Shown here: positions 1 to 9,185 of the stretch, piece by piece
Position numbering within the stretch: the first letter of the stretch is position 1
How the letters are laid out: every line of letters begins with the position of its first letter
Source of the DNA: Tahibacter soli
Lineage (GTDB): Bacteria; Pseudomonadota; Gammaproteobacteria; Xanthomonadales; Rhodanobacteraceae
Assembly: GCF_025717065.2 (NCBI RefSeq)
Contig: NZ_JAOVZO020000001.1
Location: 496,001-560,000, forward strand
DNA length: 64,000 nucleotides
Reading direction: 5' to 3'
The notes under the pieces: model-generated
Seen by the model: only the letters and a program-made list of their open reading frames with translations
Databases searched by the model: none
What the model was told of the DNA's origin: nothing
Program-made: the position numbers and the translations under genes

Positions 1-1326
1 CAGCACGCCGACCGCGCCCAGGATCAGGTCGTTCGACATCAGCGGGCGGAAGAACTGCGTCGCGCCTTCTTCCGACAGCTGCGCCAGGCCCTTCTGCAGC
101 TGCTTGATCTTGAGCGGATCGCGCAGGCGCGCGCGGCGGAAGAGTTCCGGCGCGAAGTTCGGGATGCCGGTGAACGACAGCGCTTCGCCTTCGCTGAACG
201 TGTCGCCGATCGAGATCGTGCCGTGGTTGTGGATGCCGATCACGTCGCCGGGATACGCCTCGGCGACGATTTCACGGTCGGACGCCATGAACGTGAGCGC
301 GTTCGCGAGCTTCATTTCCTTGCCGCTGCGCACGTGAAACGCCTTCATGCCGGCCTCGAAGCGGCCCGAGCACACGCGCATGAACGCCACGCGGTCGCGG
401 TGCATCGGGTCCATGTTCGCCTGGATCTTGAACACGAAACCGGTCATGCGCGGTTCGGATGCGGCGACCTCGCGCGTCGTCGTCGAGCGCGACTTCGGCG
501 ACGGCGCGTGCTCGACGAAGAAGTCGAGCAGCGGCTGCACGCCGAAGTTGTTCACGGCCGAGCCGAAGAACACCGGCGCCTGGCGCCCGGCGAGATATTC
601 GGCCGGGTCGAACGGGTGCGACGCGCCTTCGACGAGTTCGAGCTCGTCGCGCAGTTCGCGCAGCATGTCCGCGCCGATGCGCGATGCGAGTTCCGGCGCG
701 TCGAGCGATGCGTAGATCGTCGAATCCTGGCGCGTGAAGTTGCGGCCCGGTTCGTACAGGTGCACCTCGCCGGTCACGAGGTGATACACGCCCTTCAGGC
801 GCGAGCCCATGCCGATCGGCCAGGTGATCGGCGCGCACTGGATCTTGAGTACCGATTCCACTTCGTCGAGCAGCTCGATCGGCGAGCGGCCCTCGCGGTC
901 GAGCTTGTTGATGAAGCTCATGATCGGCGTGTCGCGCAGGCGGCACACCTCCATCAGCTTGATCGTTCGCTCTTCGACGCCCTTGGCGCAGTCGATCACC
1001 ATCAGCGCCGAGTCGACCGCGGTCAGCACGCGATAGGTGTCTTCCGAGAAGTCGGCATGGCCCGGCGTGTCGAGCAGGTTGACGATGCTGTCCTCGTACG
1101 GGAACTGCATCACCGACGAGGTGACCGAAATGCCGCGTTCCTTTTCCAGTGCCATCCAGTCGGATGTCGCGTGCTTGGCGGCCTTGCGCGACTTCACGCT
1201 GCCGGCCATCTGGATCGCGCCGCCGAACAGCAGCAGCTTTTCGGTCAACGTCGTCTTGCCGGCGTCGGGATGGGAAATGATGGCGAACGTGCGGCGTCGC
1301 CGGGTTTGCGTCAGTTGGTCGGTCAT
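1..1326 (-). CDS. prfC: Peptide chain release factor 3 (RF-3), C-terminus cut by window edge
   Basis: A translational GTPase that recycles RF1/RF2 from the ribosome after termination, acting in the cytoplasm. The 442 codons visible from the ATG at 1326 (start [16 protein letters not shown]) carry the P-loop SHPDAGKTT, the G3 segment [14 protein letters not shown] and the G4 motif NKLDREGR. The segment RGISVTS lies just after G1, as in RF-3. RF-3 is usually near 530 residues, so about 90 C-terminal residues lie outside the window. The peptidase gene upstream on the same strand ends 52 bases before this start, so co-transcription is possible. Identity is secure. Confidence 0.96.
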   Translation of the reverse strand, partial: MTDQLTQTRRRRTFAIISHPDAGKTTLTEKLLLFGGAIQMAGSVKSRKAAKHATSDWMALEKERGISVTSSVMQFPYEDSIVNLLDTPGHADFSEDTYRVLTAVDSALMVIDCAKGVEERTIKLMEVCRLRDTPIMSFINKLDREGRSPIELLDEVESVLKIQCAPITWPIGMGSRLKGVYHLVTGEVHLYEPGRNFTRQDSTIYASLDAPELASRIGADMLRELRDELELVEGASHPFDPAEYLAGRQAPVFFGSAVNNFGVQPLLDFFVEHAPSPKSRSTTTREVAASEPRMTGFVFKIQANMDPMHRDRVAFMRVCSGRFEAGMKAFHVRSGKEMKLANALTFMASDREIVAEAYPGDVIGIHNHGTISIGDTFSEGEALSFTGIPNFAPELFRRARLRDPLKIKQLQKGLAQLSEEGATQFFRPLMSNDLILGAVGVL

Positions 1327-1378
1327 GAGCATCGCGCCGGTCGGACGAGCCGCGGCGCCGGCAGGGAAAGACCGGCGA

Positions 1379-2317
1379 TTATAGCGGGCGCGGGGCGCCG
1401 ACCGCGGCGGACTGCGTGGGAATCGCGATCGGACCGTCCGAACCCGCCAGGCGAAACGGCACCGAAACGAGCTTGAGACCGCGGTTCACCTGCACGCAGA
1501 AGTGCAGATGCGGCCCGGTCGAAAAGCCGGTATTGCCCGATTCGCCGAGCTTCTGGCCGACGTAGACGTGCCGGCCGGCCTGGATCACGACGCTTTCGGG
1601 CCTCAGATGCGCGTAGATCGCCATGCTGCCGTCCGCGTGCAGCACGCGCACGACGTTGGCGCGCGTGCCGAACTTCTCGCGGTCGAGGCCGGCGCCGTAA
1701 TAGTCGTCCTCCACCTGCATCACCACGCCGTCGCGCGCGGCGAGCACCGGCGTGCCTTCGTCCGCGGCGATGTCGATCGCGTAGCGCGACTCGTCGTCGG
1801 TATGGCTGAACGAGCCGCCGAAGCCCTGGCCGATCGCGACCTGGGACGTGCCGAGCGGCCAGCGGTACTCGACGTCGCTGGCCTGCGCGCGCGGATCGCC
1901 CGGCATCGCGCGCATGGCGAGTTCGAACGACGCGCGCCGCGACGGATCGGTCTGCACGAGGTTCGCCAGCACGCGCTCCTCGTTCGCCTGCAGCACCACC
2001 TTGAGCGGCAGCGCCGGCGTGCTCGTGATGTTGTCGATCGCCCCGGCGCTGATCTCGACCTCGGTCGGGCCGGACAGGTTGTTGAACACGCGCGCCTGCC
2101 GTTCGCCCGAGCTGCCCTCGATCCGCAGCGCGACCCAGCGCTTGTCGCCGGCCGCCTTTATGGCCGTTTCCTCGACCGGCCGGTCGGTTGCCGGCTTCAC
2201 GTCGGTGAAATGCGTGATGCCGTTCGCGTCGGTGTATTTGTAGATCTTCTTGGCCGCGACGGGCAGCGCGGCGGCGGTCAGGGCTAGGGCGGCGATGAGG
2301 CGAAAGTTCGGGGCCAT
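1379..2317 (-). CDS. Exported DUF4124 / M23 (LytM-type) metallopeptidase
   Basis: A 312-residue protein with an N-terminal signal peptide (about residues 1-22, ending LPVAA), so probably periplasmic. Residues 23-60 ([16 protein letters not shown]) are a DUF4124 segment. The C-terminal half is an M23 peptidase fold: the [21 protein letters not shown] stretch supplies the first His/Asp zinc ligands, HLRPE follows, and GPHLHF supplies the last His. Family members cleave peptidoglycan cross-bridges or activate amidases. It lies upstream of prfC on the same strand. Whether it acts as an enzyme or as an amidase activator cannot be told from sequence; the classical HxH and HxxxD ligands look present. 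Confidence 0.9.
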   Translation of the reverse strand: MAPNFRLIAALALTAAALPVAAKKIYKYTDANGITHFTDVKPATDRPVEETAIKAAGDKRWVALRIEGSSGERQARVFNNLSGPTEVEISAGAIDNITSTPALPLKVVLQANEERVLANLVQTDPSRRASFELAMRAMPGDPRAQASDVEYRWPLGTSQVAIGQGFGGSFSHTDDESRYAIDIAADEGTPVLAARDGVVMQVEDDYYGAGLDREKFGTRANVVRVLHADGSMAIYAHLRPESVVIQAGRHVYVGQKLGESGNTGFSTGPHLHFCVQVNRGLKLVSVPFRLAGSDGPIAIPTQSAAVGAPRPL

Positions 2318-2481
2318 ACCGGGCGGGACGTCAAAGGGCGCCTAGCGTACCCGGAATCGGAGCCCGGCGCTGTGCGGCCGGCGTTCGCGCCGTTCCGCCA
2401 GGTATGGGCAGCGCCGTGGCGACGCCGCGGCGCACGAGCGTCGCGGCGCGCCGCCAATGCCGCGCGGTTATATGAGCGTCC

Positions 2482-2505
2482 ATCCGTATAGACGTCTAAA
2501 CGGCT
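2482..2505. promoter_or_regulatory. Tandem met-box-like octamers with a 10-bp palindrome upstream of the metX promoter
   Basis: The palindrome TAGACGTCTA occupies 2489-2498. Its core AGACGTCT (2490-2497) is the textbook MetJ met-box octamer. The neighbouring octamers ATCCGTAT (2482-2489) and AAACGGCT (2498-2505) match that consensus at 5/8 and 6/8. The array abuts the -35 box. MetJ is not known to me in Lysobacterales, so another methionine or SAM-pathway regulator could use it. The position is clear; the function is inference. Confidence 0.45.
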
Positions 2506-2506
2506 A

Positions 2507-2535
2507 TTGACGATCGCCGGTCGCGCCGATACAGT
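2507..2535 (+). promoter_or_regulatory. Sigma-70-type promoter of the metX operon
   Basis: A -35 box TTGACG (5/6) at 2507-2512 and a -10 box TACAGT (4/6) at 2530-2535 are separated by 17 bases. Transcription would start near 2542, a few bases before the SAM riboswitch. No other promoter in this gap places a start correctly. Confidence 0.6.
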
Positions 2536-2547
2536 GCGCGCCACGAT

Positions 2548-2658
2548 CCATCGAGACCGGCTGAGGGAAAGGCCCTTGGAAGCCGGGGCAACCGGCGGAG
2601 TAATCCGCACGGTGCCAACTCCTACGGAGAGCGCGCTAGCGCCTTGCCGAGAGATGGG
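2548..2658 (+). promoter_or_regulatory. SAM-I (S-box) riboswitch
   Basis: Conserved S-box elements appear in order: CTGAGGGAAAGGCCC (from 2561), GAAGCCGGGGCAACC (2579-2593), a P3 hairpin GCGGA...TCCGC, GGTGCCAACTCC (2611-2622), and GAGATGGG closing P1. P1 pairs CCATC (2548-2552) with GATGG (2653-2657). Family knowledge: SAM binding stabilises the aptamer and turns expression off. Its place ahead of metX-metB-thrA matches S-box leaders known in Xanthomonas relatives. Confidence 0.92.
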
Positions 2659-2704
2659 TGGCAACAGACCACGGCGCATGCCGTGCGTGCTGTGCGACCT
2701 GCTC

Positions 2705-2745
2705 GCGTACTCCGTAGGGTTTCCCGACCACCGCCGGAGATACGC
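2705..2745 (+). promoter_or_regulatory. metX: Shine-Dalgarno-sequestering hairpin (riboswitch expression platform)
   Basis: GCGTACTCCG (2705-2714) pairs with CGGAG-A-TACGC (2735-2745), giving ten base pairs with one bulged A. The 3' arm contains the metX ribosome binding site GGAG and ends exactly one base before the ATG. There is no U-tract, so control is likely at translation initiation. A second hairpin, CACGGC-GCAT-GCCGTG, lies between aptamer and sequestor. Confidence 0.7.
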
Positions 2746-3774
2746 ATGAGCCTCAACGCCGCTGCCGCTTTCGCCCCCGCCGACGACACCGTCTGCGCTT
2801 TCGACGCCGTAACCGCTTGCGCGCCGCCGCAGACGTCGATCCGCGGCGACGTCGCCGTGCGCATCGTGCCGAAGTACGGCCGCGCGCCGGTCGTCGCGAA
2901 CGTCAGGTATCTGTGGCATGGCGCCGACGGCGCGCCGACCGTCATCGTGCAGGGCGGCATCTCGGCGTCGCGCAACGTCTGCGCGAACGGCGAGGTCGCC
3001 GGCTGGTGGGACGACATCGTCGGCGTCGGCCGCGCGCTCGACCTGTCGCGCTTCCGCGTGCTCAGCATCGAATACCTCGCGGCCGGCGATCTGGGCGCGC
3101 CCGACGCCGTGTCGAGCGAAGACCAGGCCGACGCGATTGCCGGCGTGCTCGATGCGCTCGGCATCGACTGCGCGCACGCGTTCGTCGGCGCGTCGTACGG
3201 CGCGATGGTCGGCCTTGCGCTGGCTACGCGGCATCCGCCGCGCATCGGCCGTCTCGTCGCGATCAGCGGCGCGCATCGCGCGCATCCGCTCGCCACCGCG
3301 CTGCGCGCGATCCAGCGCGAAATCATCCGCGGCGGCGTCGCGGCCGGCGCGATCGAACCGGCGCTGGCGCTCGCGCGCCAGCTGGCGATGACGACGTATC
3401 GCGGCGCCGACGAATTCGCCGAGCGCTTCGACGGCGAGGCGCAGTTGCGCGACGGCCGTTTTCATTTTCCGGTCGAGGACTACCTCGTCGCGGCCGGCCG
3501 CAAGTTCGTCGCGCGCTTCGACGCGCAGCGCTACCTGAGCCTTTCCGAATCGATCGACCTGCATCGCGTCGACCCGGCCGCACTCGTCGTGCCGGCGACG
3601 ATCCTCGCGGTGACGAGCGACCGTCTCGTGCCGACCGACGACCTGCGCGCGCTCGCCGCCGCGAGCGCGGCGCCGGCCGAACTGCACGAAATCGATTCGC
3701 GCTACGGCCACGATGCTTTTCTCAAGGAACCCGGGCGCGTCGGTGCGCTCGTCGCCCGCGCACTGTGCTGTTGA
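2746..3774 (+). CDS. metX: MetX-type O-acyltransferase (homoserine or serine O-succinyltransferase)
   Basis: An alpha/beta-hydrolase acyltransferase of 342 residues. The nucleophile elbow GASYGAM puts the catalytic Ser at residue 150; Asp292 (TSDRL) and His322 (YGHD) complete the triad. The ATG at 2746 has GGAGA seven bases upstream and lies directly after the SD-sequestering hairpin. The reading frame is open 34 codons further upstream, but that part is riboswitch leader. The product would acylate homoserine for trans-sulfuration with the adjacent MetB. Lysobacterales MetX-like proteins have also been assigned L-serine O-succinyltransferase activity, so substrate and acyl donor are not settled here. 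Confidence 0.9.
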   Translation: MSLNAAAAFAPADDTVCAFDAVTACAPPQTSIRGDVAVRIVPKYGRAPVVANVRYLWHGADGAPTVIVQGGISASRNVCANGEVAGWWDDIVGVGRALDLSRFRVLSIEYLAAGDLGAPDAVSSEDQADAIAGVLDALGIDCAHAFVGASYGAMVGLALATRHPPRIGRLVAISGAHRAHPLATALRAIQREIIRGGVAAGAIEPALALARQLAMTTYRGADEFAERFDGEAQLRDGRFHFPVEDYLVAAGRKFVARFDAQRYLSLSESIDLHRVDPAALVVPATILAVTSDRLVPTDDLRALAAASAAPAELHEIDSRYGHDAFLKEPGRVGALVARALCC

Positions 3775-3791
3775 ACTCAAGGACCAAGGCC

Positions 3792-4979
3792 ATGACCGAA
3801 CTCTCCGCGAACACCCGCGCCGTGCGCGCCGGCATCGAATCCGACACCCAGCACGGCGCGGTCGTGCCCGCGCTGCACCTCTCGACGAACTACACGTTCG
3901 AAGGGTTCGGCAAGAAGCGCAAGTACGACTATTCGCGCAGCGGCAATCCGACGCGCGATCTGCTCGGCGACGCGCTCGCCGAACTCGAACTCGGCGCCGG
4001 CGCGGTGATCACGGCGAGCGGCATGGCCGCCGTGTCGCTCGTCGCCGAACTCGTGCCGGCCGGCGGTCTGATCGTCGCCGCGCACGACTGCTACGGCGGT
4101 ACATGGCGGCTGTTCGACGCATGGCAGAAGAAGGGCCGCTTCCGCGTCAAGTTCGTCAACCTGACCGATCCGCTCGCGCTCGCCGAGGCGCTCACGTGGA
4201 AGCCCGACGTCGTGTGGGTCGAGACGCCGTCGAACCCGCTGCTGCGCATCACCGACGTGCGCCACGTCGCGCACGCCGCGCACGCGGTCGGCGCGCTCGT
4301 CGTCGTCGACAACACGTTCCTGTCGCCGGCGCTGCAGCAGCCGATCGCGCTCGGCGCCGACGTCGTGCTGCACTCGACGACGAAGTACATCAACGGCCAC
4401 AGCGACGTCGTCGGCGGCGCGGTGATCGCGAAAGATCCCGCCGTCGCGCAGCAGCTCACGTGGTGGGCGAACTGCAACGGGCTGACCGGCGCGCCATTCG
4501 ACAGCTTCCTCACGCTGCGCGGCCTGCGCACGCTCGGTCCGCGCCTGCGCGCGCACCAGGAAAACGCGACCGCCGTCGCGCAGCTGCTCGACGGGCACGA
4601 CGCGGTTTCGAAGGTGTACTTCCCGGGTCTCGAATCGCATCCGGGCCACGCGCTCGCGGCGCGCCAGCAGTCGGGCTTCGGCGCGATGCTGAGCTTCGAA
4701 CTCGACGCCGACACCGACGGCATCGCCGCGTTCCTCGACGCGCTCTCCTGCTTCTCGCTCGCCGAATCGCTCGGCGGCGTGGAGAGCCTCGTGGCGCATC
4801 CGGCCTCGATGACGCATGCCGCGATGGCGCCCGAGGCGCGTCGTGCGGCCGGCATCGCCGACAATCTGCTGCGCCTGTCCGTCGGCATCGAAGACGCGGC
4901 CGACCTCGTCGCCGACGTCGCCGCGGCGCTCGAACGCGCGCAGGCCGTCGGCAAACCCGCGCGGAGAGTCAGCGCATGA
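3792..4979 (+). CDS. metB: Cystathionine gamma-synthase / O-succinylhomoserine (thiol)-lyase family PLP enzyme
   Basis: A 395-residue member of the Cys/Met-metabolism PLP enzymes. The PLP lysine is Lys198 in HSTTKYINGHSD; the substrate and cofactor motifs YDYSRSGNPTRD and SLGGVESL are present. Start ATG 3792, preceded by CAAGGCC, 17 bases after metX. The stop overlaps the next gene as ATGA, so translation with thrA is coupled. Context gives the reaction: the O-acylated amino acid from MetX is condensed with cysteine (or sulfide) on the way to methionine. The exact thiol donor cannot be read from sequence. Confidence 0.9.
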   Translation: MTELSANTRAVRAGIESDTQHGAVVPALHLSTNYTFEGFGKKRKYDYSRSGNPTRDLLGDALAELELGAGAVITASGMAAVSLVAELVPAGGLIVAAHDCYGGTWRLFDAWQKKGRFRVKFVNLTDPLALAEALTWKPDVVWVETPSNPLLRITDVRHVAHAAHAVGALVVVDNTFLSPALQQPIALGADVVLHSTTKYINGHSDVVGGAVIAKDPAVAQQLTWWANCNGLTGAPFDSFLTLRGLRTLGPRLRAHQENATAVAQLLDGHDAVSKVYFPGLESHPGHALAARQQSGFGAMLSFELDADTDGIAAFLDALSCFSLAESLGGVESLVAHPASMTHAAMAPEARRAAGIADNLLRLSVGIEDAADLVADVAAALERAQAVGKPARRVSA

Positions 4980-7435
4980 GCGCCGTCGCGATCGAAGCGC
5001 GTCCGCCGTCCGCGCCGTGGCTCGACGCCGCCGCGCTGCAGGGTACACAACGCTGGCAAGTGCATAAATTCGGCGGAAGCTGCCTGGAGGACGCCGACGG
5101 CTTCCGCCGCGTCGTCGAAATCCTGGCAGATGCCGCGGGCGCACGCGCGTTCGTCGTCGTCTCGGCCGTGCGCGGCGTGACCGACGCGCTGCTTGCGCTC
5201 GTCGAAGCGGTGCGCAGCGGCCGGTTCTTCGCGACGGATCTGGAGGATCTCGTCGACGCGCAGCGCGACCTGATCGACGCGCTGGCGCCGGGCGCGAAGC
5301 CGCTCGCCGACGCACTCGATCGCGACGCCGGCGAACTGTCGCGTCTCCTGGCCGAACTCGGCGCCGGCACGCGCGACACCACCGCGCTCGTCGACCGCAT
5401 CGCCGGCTTCGGCGAGTTCTGGTCCGCGCGCCTGCTCGTCGCGGCGCTCGAACGGCGCGGACTGGCCGCCGCGGGCGTCGATGCGCGCGATCTCATCGTC
5501 GTCGAGGCGACGCAGCGCGGTGCCGACGCGATCGCCTGGGACGACAGCGCGCGCCTCGTGGCGAGCGCGAGCGGCACGTGGACCGCCGACCTCGTCGTCG
5601 CGCCGGGTTTCGTCGCGCGCACGCGCCAGGGCGTCGTCGCAACGCTCGGCCGCAACGGCAGCGACCTGTCGGCAGCGGCGTTCGCGCGCCTGCTCGACGC
5701 GCAGACGCTGACCGTGTGGAAGGACGTCGCCGGCGTGCTGAGCGCCGATCCGCGGCTCGTGCGTCATGCGCGCACGACGCCGGAACTGAGCTACGCCGAA
5801 GCCGAAGAGCTCGCGGCCGCCGGCGCGCGCGTGCTGCATCCCGATACGCTGCGGCCGCTGCGCCGCGCCAACGTACCGGTGCTCGTGCGGTCCAGCCGCG
5901 ATGCGCTCGCGCCGGGCAGCCGCATCGTCGGCGTGCCGGCCGGCTGCGGGGCCGCGCGAGCGGTGACGCTCGAAGAAAACGTCGTGCTGCTCGGCGTGCG
6001 CGGCGCGCCGCCGTCGCAGACGCTCGCGGCGCTCGAACACGCCGGCGTGCAGCCGCGTGCGATCGTGCAGTGCAACGCGCGGCGCAGTCTCGACATCGTC
6101 GTCGCCGCCGGCGACCGCGCGCGCGCCGAGCAGGCGATCGAAGCGGCGCTCGGCGCGTCCGCACTCGTGGAATGGCGCGCGGGCCTGGCGCTGCTGCGCG
6201 CGGTACGTGCCGGCTTCGGCGGCGATCCGCGTCGTCTCGCCGCGTTGTACGGCGCGCTCGCGGAGCTCAACGTGCCGATCCACGCCAGTTTCCAGGACGG
6301 CCACGACCACGGCGTCTCGGTACTGCTGCCGCAGGACCGCGCGCGCGCCGCACTGTCGGCCGTGCATGCGCGCCTGTGCGTCGAGGCGCCGGGCGTCGCG
6401 ATCGCCGTCGTCGGCACCGGCCTCGTCGGCGGCACGCTGCTGCGCCAGCTCGAACGCGAACTGCCCGGCGCGCCGGACCTGCGCCTTGTCGCGGTGGCGA
6501 ATTCGCGCGCGACGGTCGTCGACACTGCCGGCATCGCGCCGGCGCAGGCGCTCGCGCGTCTCGCCGAATCGACGCAGCCGGCCGATCTCGATGCGGCGAT
6601 CGCCGCGCTCGCGCAGAGCGGCGCGCGGCGCAAGGTCGTGATCGACGCGACGCCGGCCGAGGCCGTCGCGCAACGGCACGTCGAGTGGCTGGCCGCCGGC
6701 ATCCACGTCGTCAGCGCGAACAAGATCGCGCAGGGCACCTCGCGCGATCGCTGGGACGCGCTGCGCCGTGCCGAGCGTTCGGGCGCGACGCGCTACGGCG
6801 ACGCCGCGACCGTCGGCGCCGGTCTGCCGGCATTGAAAACGCTACGACGGCTTCAACAAAGCGGCGATGCGCTGCTGGCGCTCGAAGGCGTGTTCTCCGG
6901 GTCGCTGTCGTTTCTGTTCAACCGCTACGACGGCACGCGCCCGTTCTCGGCGCTGCTCGCCGAGGCGCGCGAACGCGGCTATACCGAGCCGGACCCGCGC
7001 GCCGACCTTTCGGGCGGCGACGTCGCGCGCAAGCTGCTGATCCTCGCGCGCGCCGCGGGTTTTGCGATCGACGAGGCCGACGTGCGTGTGAGCGGCCTCG
7101 TGCCGGACGAGCTCGTCGCATTGCCCGTCGATGCGTTTCTCGCACGCATCGGCGAGGTCGACGCGCACATCGCGCAGCGCCACGCGGCCGCCGCGGCCGA
7201 AGGCAAGGTGTTGCGCTATCTCGCGTCGCTGTCCGCCGACGGCCGCGCGACGGTCGGCCTCGAGGCCGTGCCGCTCGATCATCCGTCGGCGAAGCTGTCC
7301 GGCGCCGACAACCTGTTCGTGTTCACGACCGAACGCTATCGCGAACGACCGCTGGTCATCGCGGGTCCCGGCGCCGGGGCCGACGTCACCGCGCTCGCGC
7401 TGCTGGCCGACACGCTGGAGATCGCCGCCGCGTAA
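4976..7435 (+). CDS. thrA: Bifunctional aspartokinase / homoserine dehydrogenase
   Basis: An 819-residue fusion catalysing the first and third steps of the aspartate pathway and supplying homoserine to MetX. The aspartokinase part starts with [18 protein letters not shown] (about residue 28) and includes [11 protein letters not shown] and [15 protein letters not shown] regulatory ACT-like middle follows. The homoserine dehydrogenase begins near residue 477 with [12 protein letters not shown] and contains VSANKIAQ and [17 protein letters not shown]. The start overlaps the metB stop by four bases. The whole unit lies under the SAM riboswitch, so SAM would throttle homoserine supply as well as acylation. 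Confidence 0.95.
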   Translation: MSAVAIEARPPSAPWLDAAALQGTQRWQVHKFGGSCLEDADGFRRVVEILADAAGARAFVVVSAVRGVTDALLALVEAVRSGRFFATDLEDLVDAQRDLIDALAPGAKPLADALDRDAGELSRLLAELGAGTRDTTALVDRIAGFGEFWSARLLVAALERRGLAAAGVDARDLIVVEATQRGADAIAWDDSARLVASASGTWTADLVVAPGFVARTRQGVVATLGRNGSDLSAAAFARLLDAQTLTVWKDVAGVLSADPRLVRHARTTPELSYAEAEELAAAGARVLHPDTLRPLRRANVPVLVRSSRDALAPGSRIVGVPAGCGAARAVTLEENVVLLGVRGAPPSQTLAALEHAGVQPRAIVQCNARRSLDIVVAAGDRARAEQAIEAALGASALVEWRAGLALLRAVRAGFGGDPRRLAALYGALAELNVPIHASFQDGHDHGVSVLLPQDRARAALSAVHARLCVEAPGVAIAVVGTGLVGGTLLRQLERELPGAPDLRLVAVANSRATVVDTAGIAPAQALARLAESTQPADLDAAIAALAQSGARRKVVIDATPAEAVAQRHVEWLAAGIHVVSANKIAQGTSRDRWDALRRAERSGATRYGDAATVGAGLPALKTLRRLQQSGDALLALEGVFSGSLSFLFNRYDGTRPFSALLAEARERGYTEPDPRADLSGGDVARKLLILARAAGFAIDEADVRVSGLVPDELVALPVDAFLARIGEVDAHIAQRHAAAAAEGKVLRYLASLSADGRATVGLEAVPLDHPSAKLSGADNLFVFTTERYRERPLVIAGPGAGADVTALALLADTLEIAAA

Positions 7436-7452
7436 CGGCGCCGCACACAACG

Positions 7453-7473
7453 GAGCCCCGCGACGCGGGGCTC
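7453..7473. terminator. Hairpin terminator between convergent thrA and sdaA
   Basis: GAGCCCCGC-GAC-GCGGGGCTC is a perfect 9-bp stem with a 3-base loop, followed by TTC but no long U-tract. It sits 17 bases after the thrA stop and 32 bases before the sdaA stop on the other strand, so it could serve both directions. Confidence 0.65.
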
Positions 7474-7504
7474 TTCGGCGGGAACGGCGATCGAACCGCG
7501 GGCC

Positions 7505-8887
7505 TCAGCACTCGATGACGTTGACCGCGAGACCGCCGCGGCTCGTTTCCTTGTACTTGTCCTGCATGTCCTTGCCGGTGTCGCGCATCGTCTTGATGAC
7601 CTTGTCGAGCGATACGCGATGCTTGCCGTCGCCGCGCATCGCCATGCGCGAGGCGTTGATCGCCTTGACCGAACCCATCGCGTTGCGCTCGATGCACGGA
7701 ATCTGCACGAGGCCGCCGATCGGATCGCAGGTCAGGCCGAGATTGTGTTCCATGCCGATTTCGGCGGCATTCTCGACCTGCATGACCGTGCCGCCGAGCA
7801 CCGCCGTGAGTCCGCCGGCCGCCATCGAGCACGCGACGCCGACTTCGCCCTGGCAGCCCACTTCGGCGCCCGAGATCGACGCGTTCTCCTTGTACAGAAT
7901 GCCGATCGCGCCCGCCGTCAGCAGGAATTCGACGACCTTGTCGTCGCACGCACCGGGGCAGAACCGGTCGAAATAGTGCATCACCGCCGGAATGATGCCG
8001 GCGGCGCCGTTCGTCGGTGCCGTGACCACCCGGCCGCCGGCGGCGTTTTCCTCGTTCACGGCGAGCGCGTACAGGTTGACCCAGTCGAGAATCGTCAGCG
8101 GATCTTTCAACGCCGCCTCGGGGCGCGCGAGCAGTTCGGCCTGCATCGACGGCGCGCGCCGCTGAACCTTCAGACCGCCCGGCAGCACGCCGGCTTCGCG
8201 CGTGCCGCGCGCGACGCACGACTGCATCGCGCGCCAGATCGTCAGCAGGCCCTCGCGTATTTCGGCCTCGCTGCGCCACGCCAGCTCGTTCGCTAGCATC
8301 ACGGCTGCGATGCTCTTGCCCGATTCCTCGCACACCTTGAGCAGCTCGTCGCCGCTGTGGAACGGATGCGGCAGCGGCGTGGTGTCGGGCACGATGCGGT
8401 CTTCGGCCGCCTCGTCGTGATTGACGACGAAGCCGCCGCCGACCGAGTAGTAGTCGCGCGTCGCGAGCACTTCGTCGTTGTCGCCGTACGCCGTGAAGCG
8501 CATGCCGTTGGAGTGGTACGGCAGCTTCTGGCGCTTGTTGAACACGAGGTCGGCCTTCTCGTCGAACGCGATCTCGCGACGGCCGAGCAGCTTGATGCGC
8601 TTGTCGGCGCGAATGCGCGCAAGCTTGCCTTCGATGATGTCGGGATCGATGCGGTCGGGCCACTCGCCCTCGAACCCGCACAGCACGGCCTTGTCGGTGC
8701 CGTGGCCGCGGCCGGTGTGCGCGAGCGAGCCGAACAGCTCGCCGCGGATGCGCACGACGCGCTCGAGGAGGCCGCGCTCGTCGAGCCAGCGGCTGACGAA
8801 GCGCGCCGCGGCGCGCATCGGTCCGACCGTGTGCGACGACGACGGTCCGATGCCGATCTTGAAGATGTCGAAAACGCTGACGGCCAT
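7505..8887 (-). CDS. sdaA: L-serine dehydratase (iron-sulfur, single-chain)
   Basis: A 460-residue L-serine ammonia-lyase converting serine to pyruvate and ammonia with an oxygen-labile 4Fe-4S cluster. The N-terminal substrate motif [16 protein letters not shown] is intact. Cluster cysteines are visible in the C-terminal half in [16 protein letters not shown] and [17 protein letters not shown]. The length matches the single-chain class. It is convergent with thrA and divergent from the small glutaredoxin-like gene (67-base gap). It may balance serine flux next to the sulfur amino acid operon, but that link is positional only. Confidence 0.95.
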   Translation of the reverse strand: MAVSVFDIFKIGIGPSSSHTVGPMRAAARFVSRWLDERGLLERVVRIRGELFGSLAHTGRGHGTDKAVLCGFEGEWPDRIDPDIIEGKLARIRADKRIKLLGRREIAFDEKADLVFNKRQKLPYHSNGMRFTAYGDNDEVLATRDYYSVGGGFVVNHDEAAEDRIVPDTTPLPHPFHSGDELLKVCEESGKSIAAVMLANELAWRSEAEIREGLLTIWRAMQSCVARGTREAGVLPGGLKVQRRAPSMQAELLARPEAALKDPLTILDWVNLYALAVNEENAAGGRVVTAPTNGAAGIIPAVMHYFDRFCPGACDDKVVEFLLTAGAIGILYKENASISGAEVGCQGEVGVACSMAAGGLTAVLGGTVMQVENAAEIGMEHNLGLTCDPIGGLVQIPCIERNAMGSVKAINASRMAMRGDGKHRVSLDKVIKTMRDTGKDMQDKYKETSRGGLAVNVIEC

Positions 8888-8954
8888 CCGAAAGGTTCCG
8901 CGAAACGATGCAGCCGCATATTCTACGCGCCACTTTGCGCTACACGGCGGTTAT

Positions 8955-9185
8955 ATGCCGTTCGTCCTGTTTCAACTCGAAGACTGTCACCTGTGCGAGG
9001 AAGCCGCGGCGCTCGCGTTTGCCGCGGGCCTTGCGCCCGCGTTCGTCGACATCGGCGACGACGACGCGCTCGACGCGCGCTACGGCGTGCGCATTCCGGT
9101 GCTGCGGCACGAGCCGAGCGGTCGCGAGCTCGACTGGCCGTTCGACGCCGCGGCGCTGGCCGCGTTCGTGGCGGAAGAGGGCTAG
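8955..9185 (+). CDS. Glutaredoxin-like (DUF836) small thiol protein
   Basis: A 76-residue protein starting MPFVLFQLEDCHLCEEA. The CHLC motif at residues 11-14 and the cis-Pro loop region GVRIPVLRH are those of the short glutaredoxin-like DUF836 family, probably thiol-disulfide exchange in the cytoplasm. The start follows the divergent sdaA promoter gap. Its stop codon TAG sits in the tetranucleotide CTAG at 9182-9185, which also encodes the stop of the convergent GTPase gene. No partner is indicated. Confidence 0.82.
   Translation: MPFVLFQLEDCHLCEEAAALAFAAGLAPAFVDIGDDDALDARYGVRIPVLRHEPSGRELDWPFDAAALAAFVAEEG

Noticed and set aside
4091-6706. 871-codon minus-strand frame across metB-thrA
   Set aside because: Antisense composition with no recognisable motif; the plus-strand enzymes are certain.
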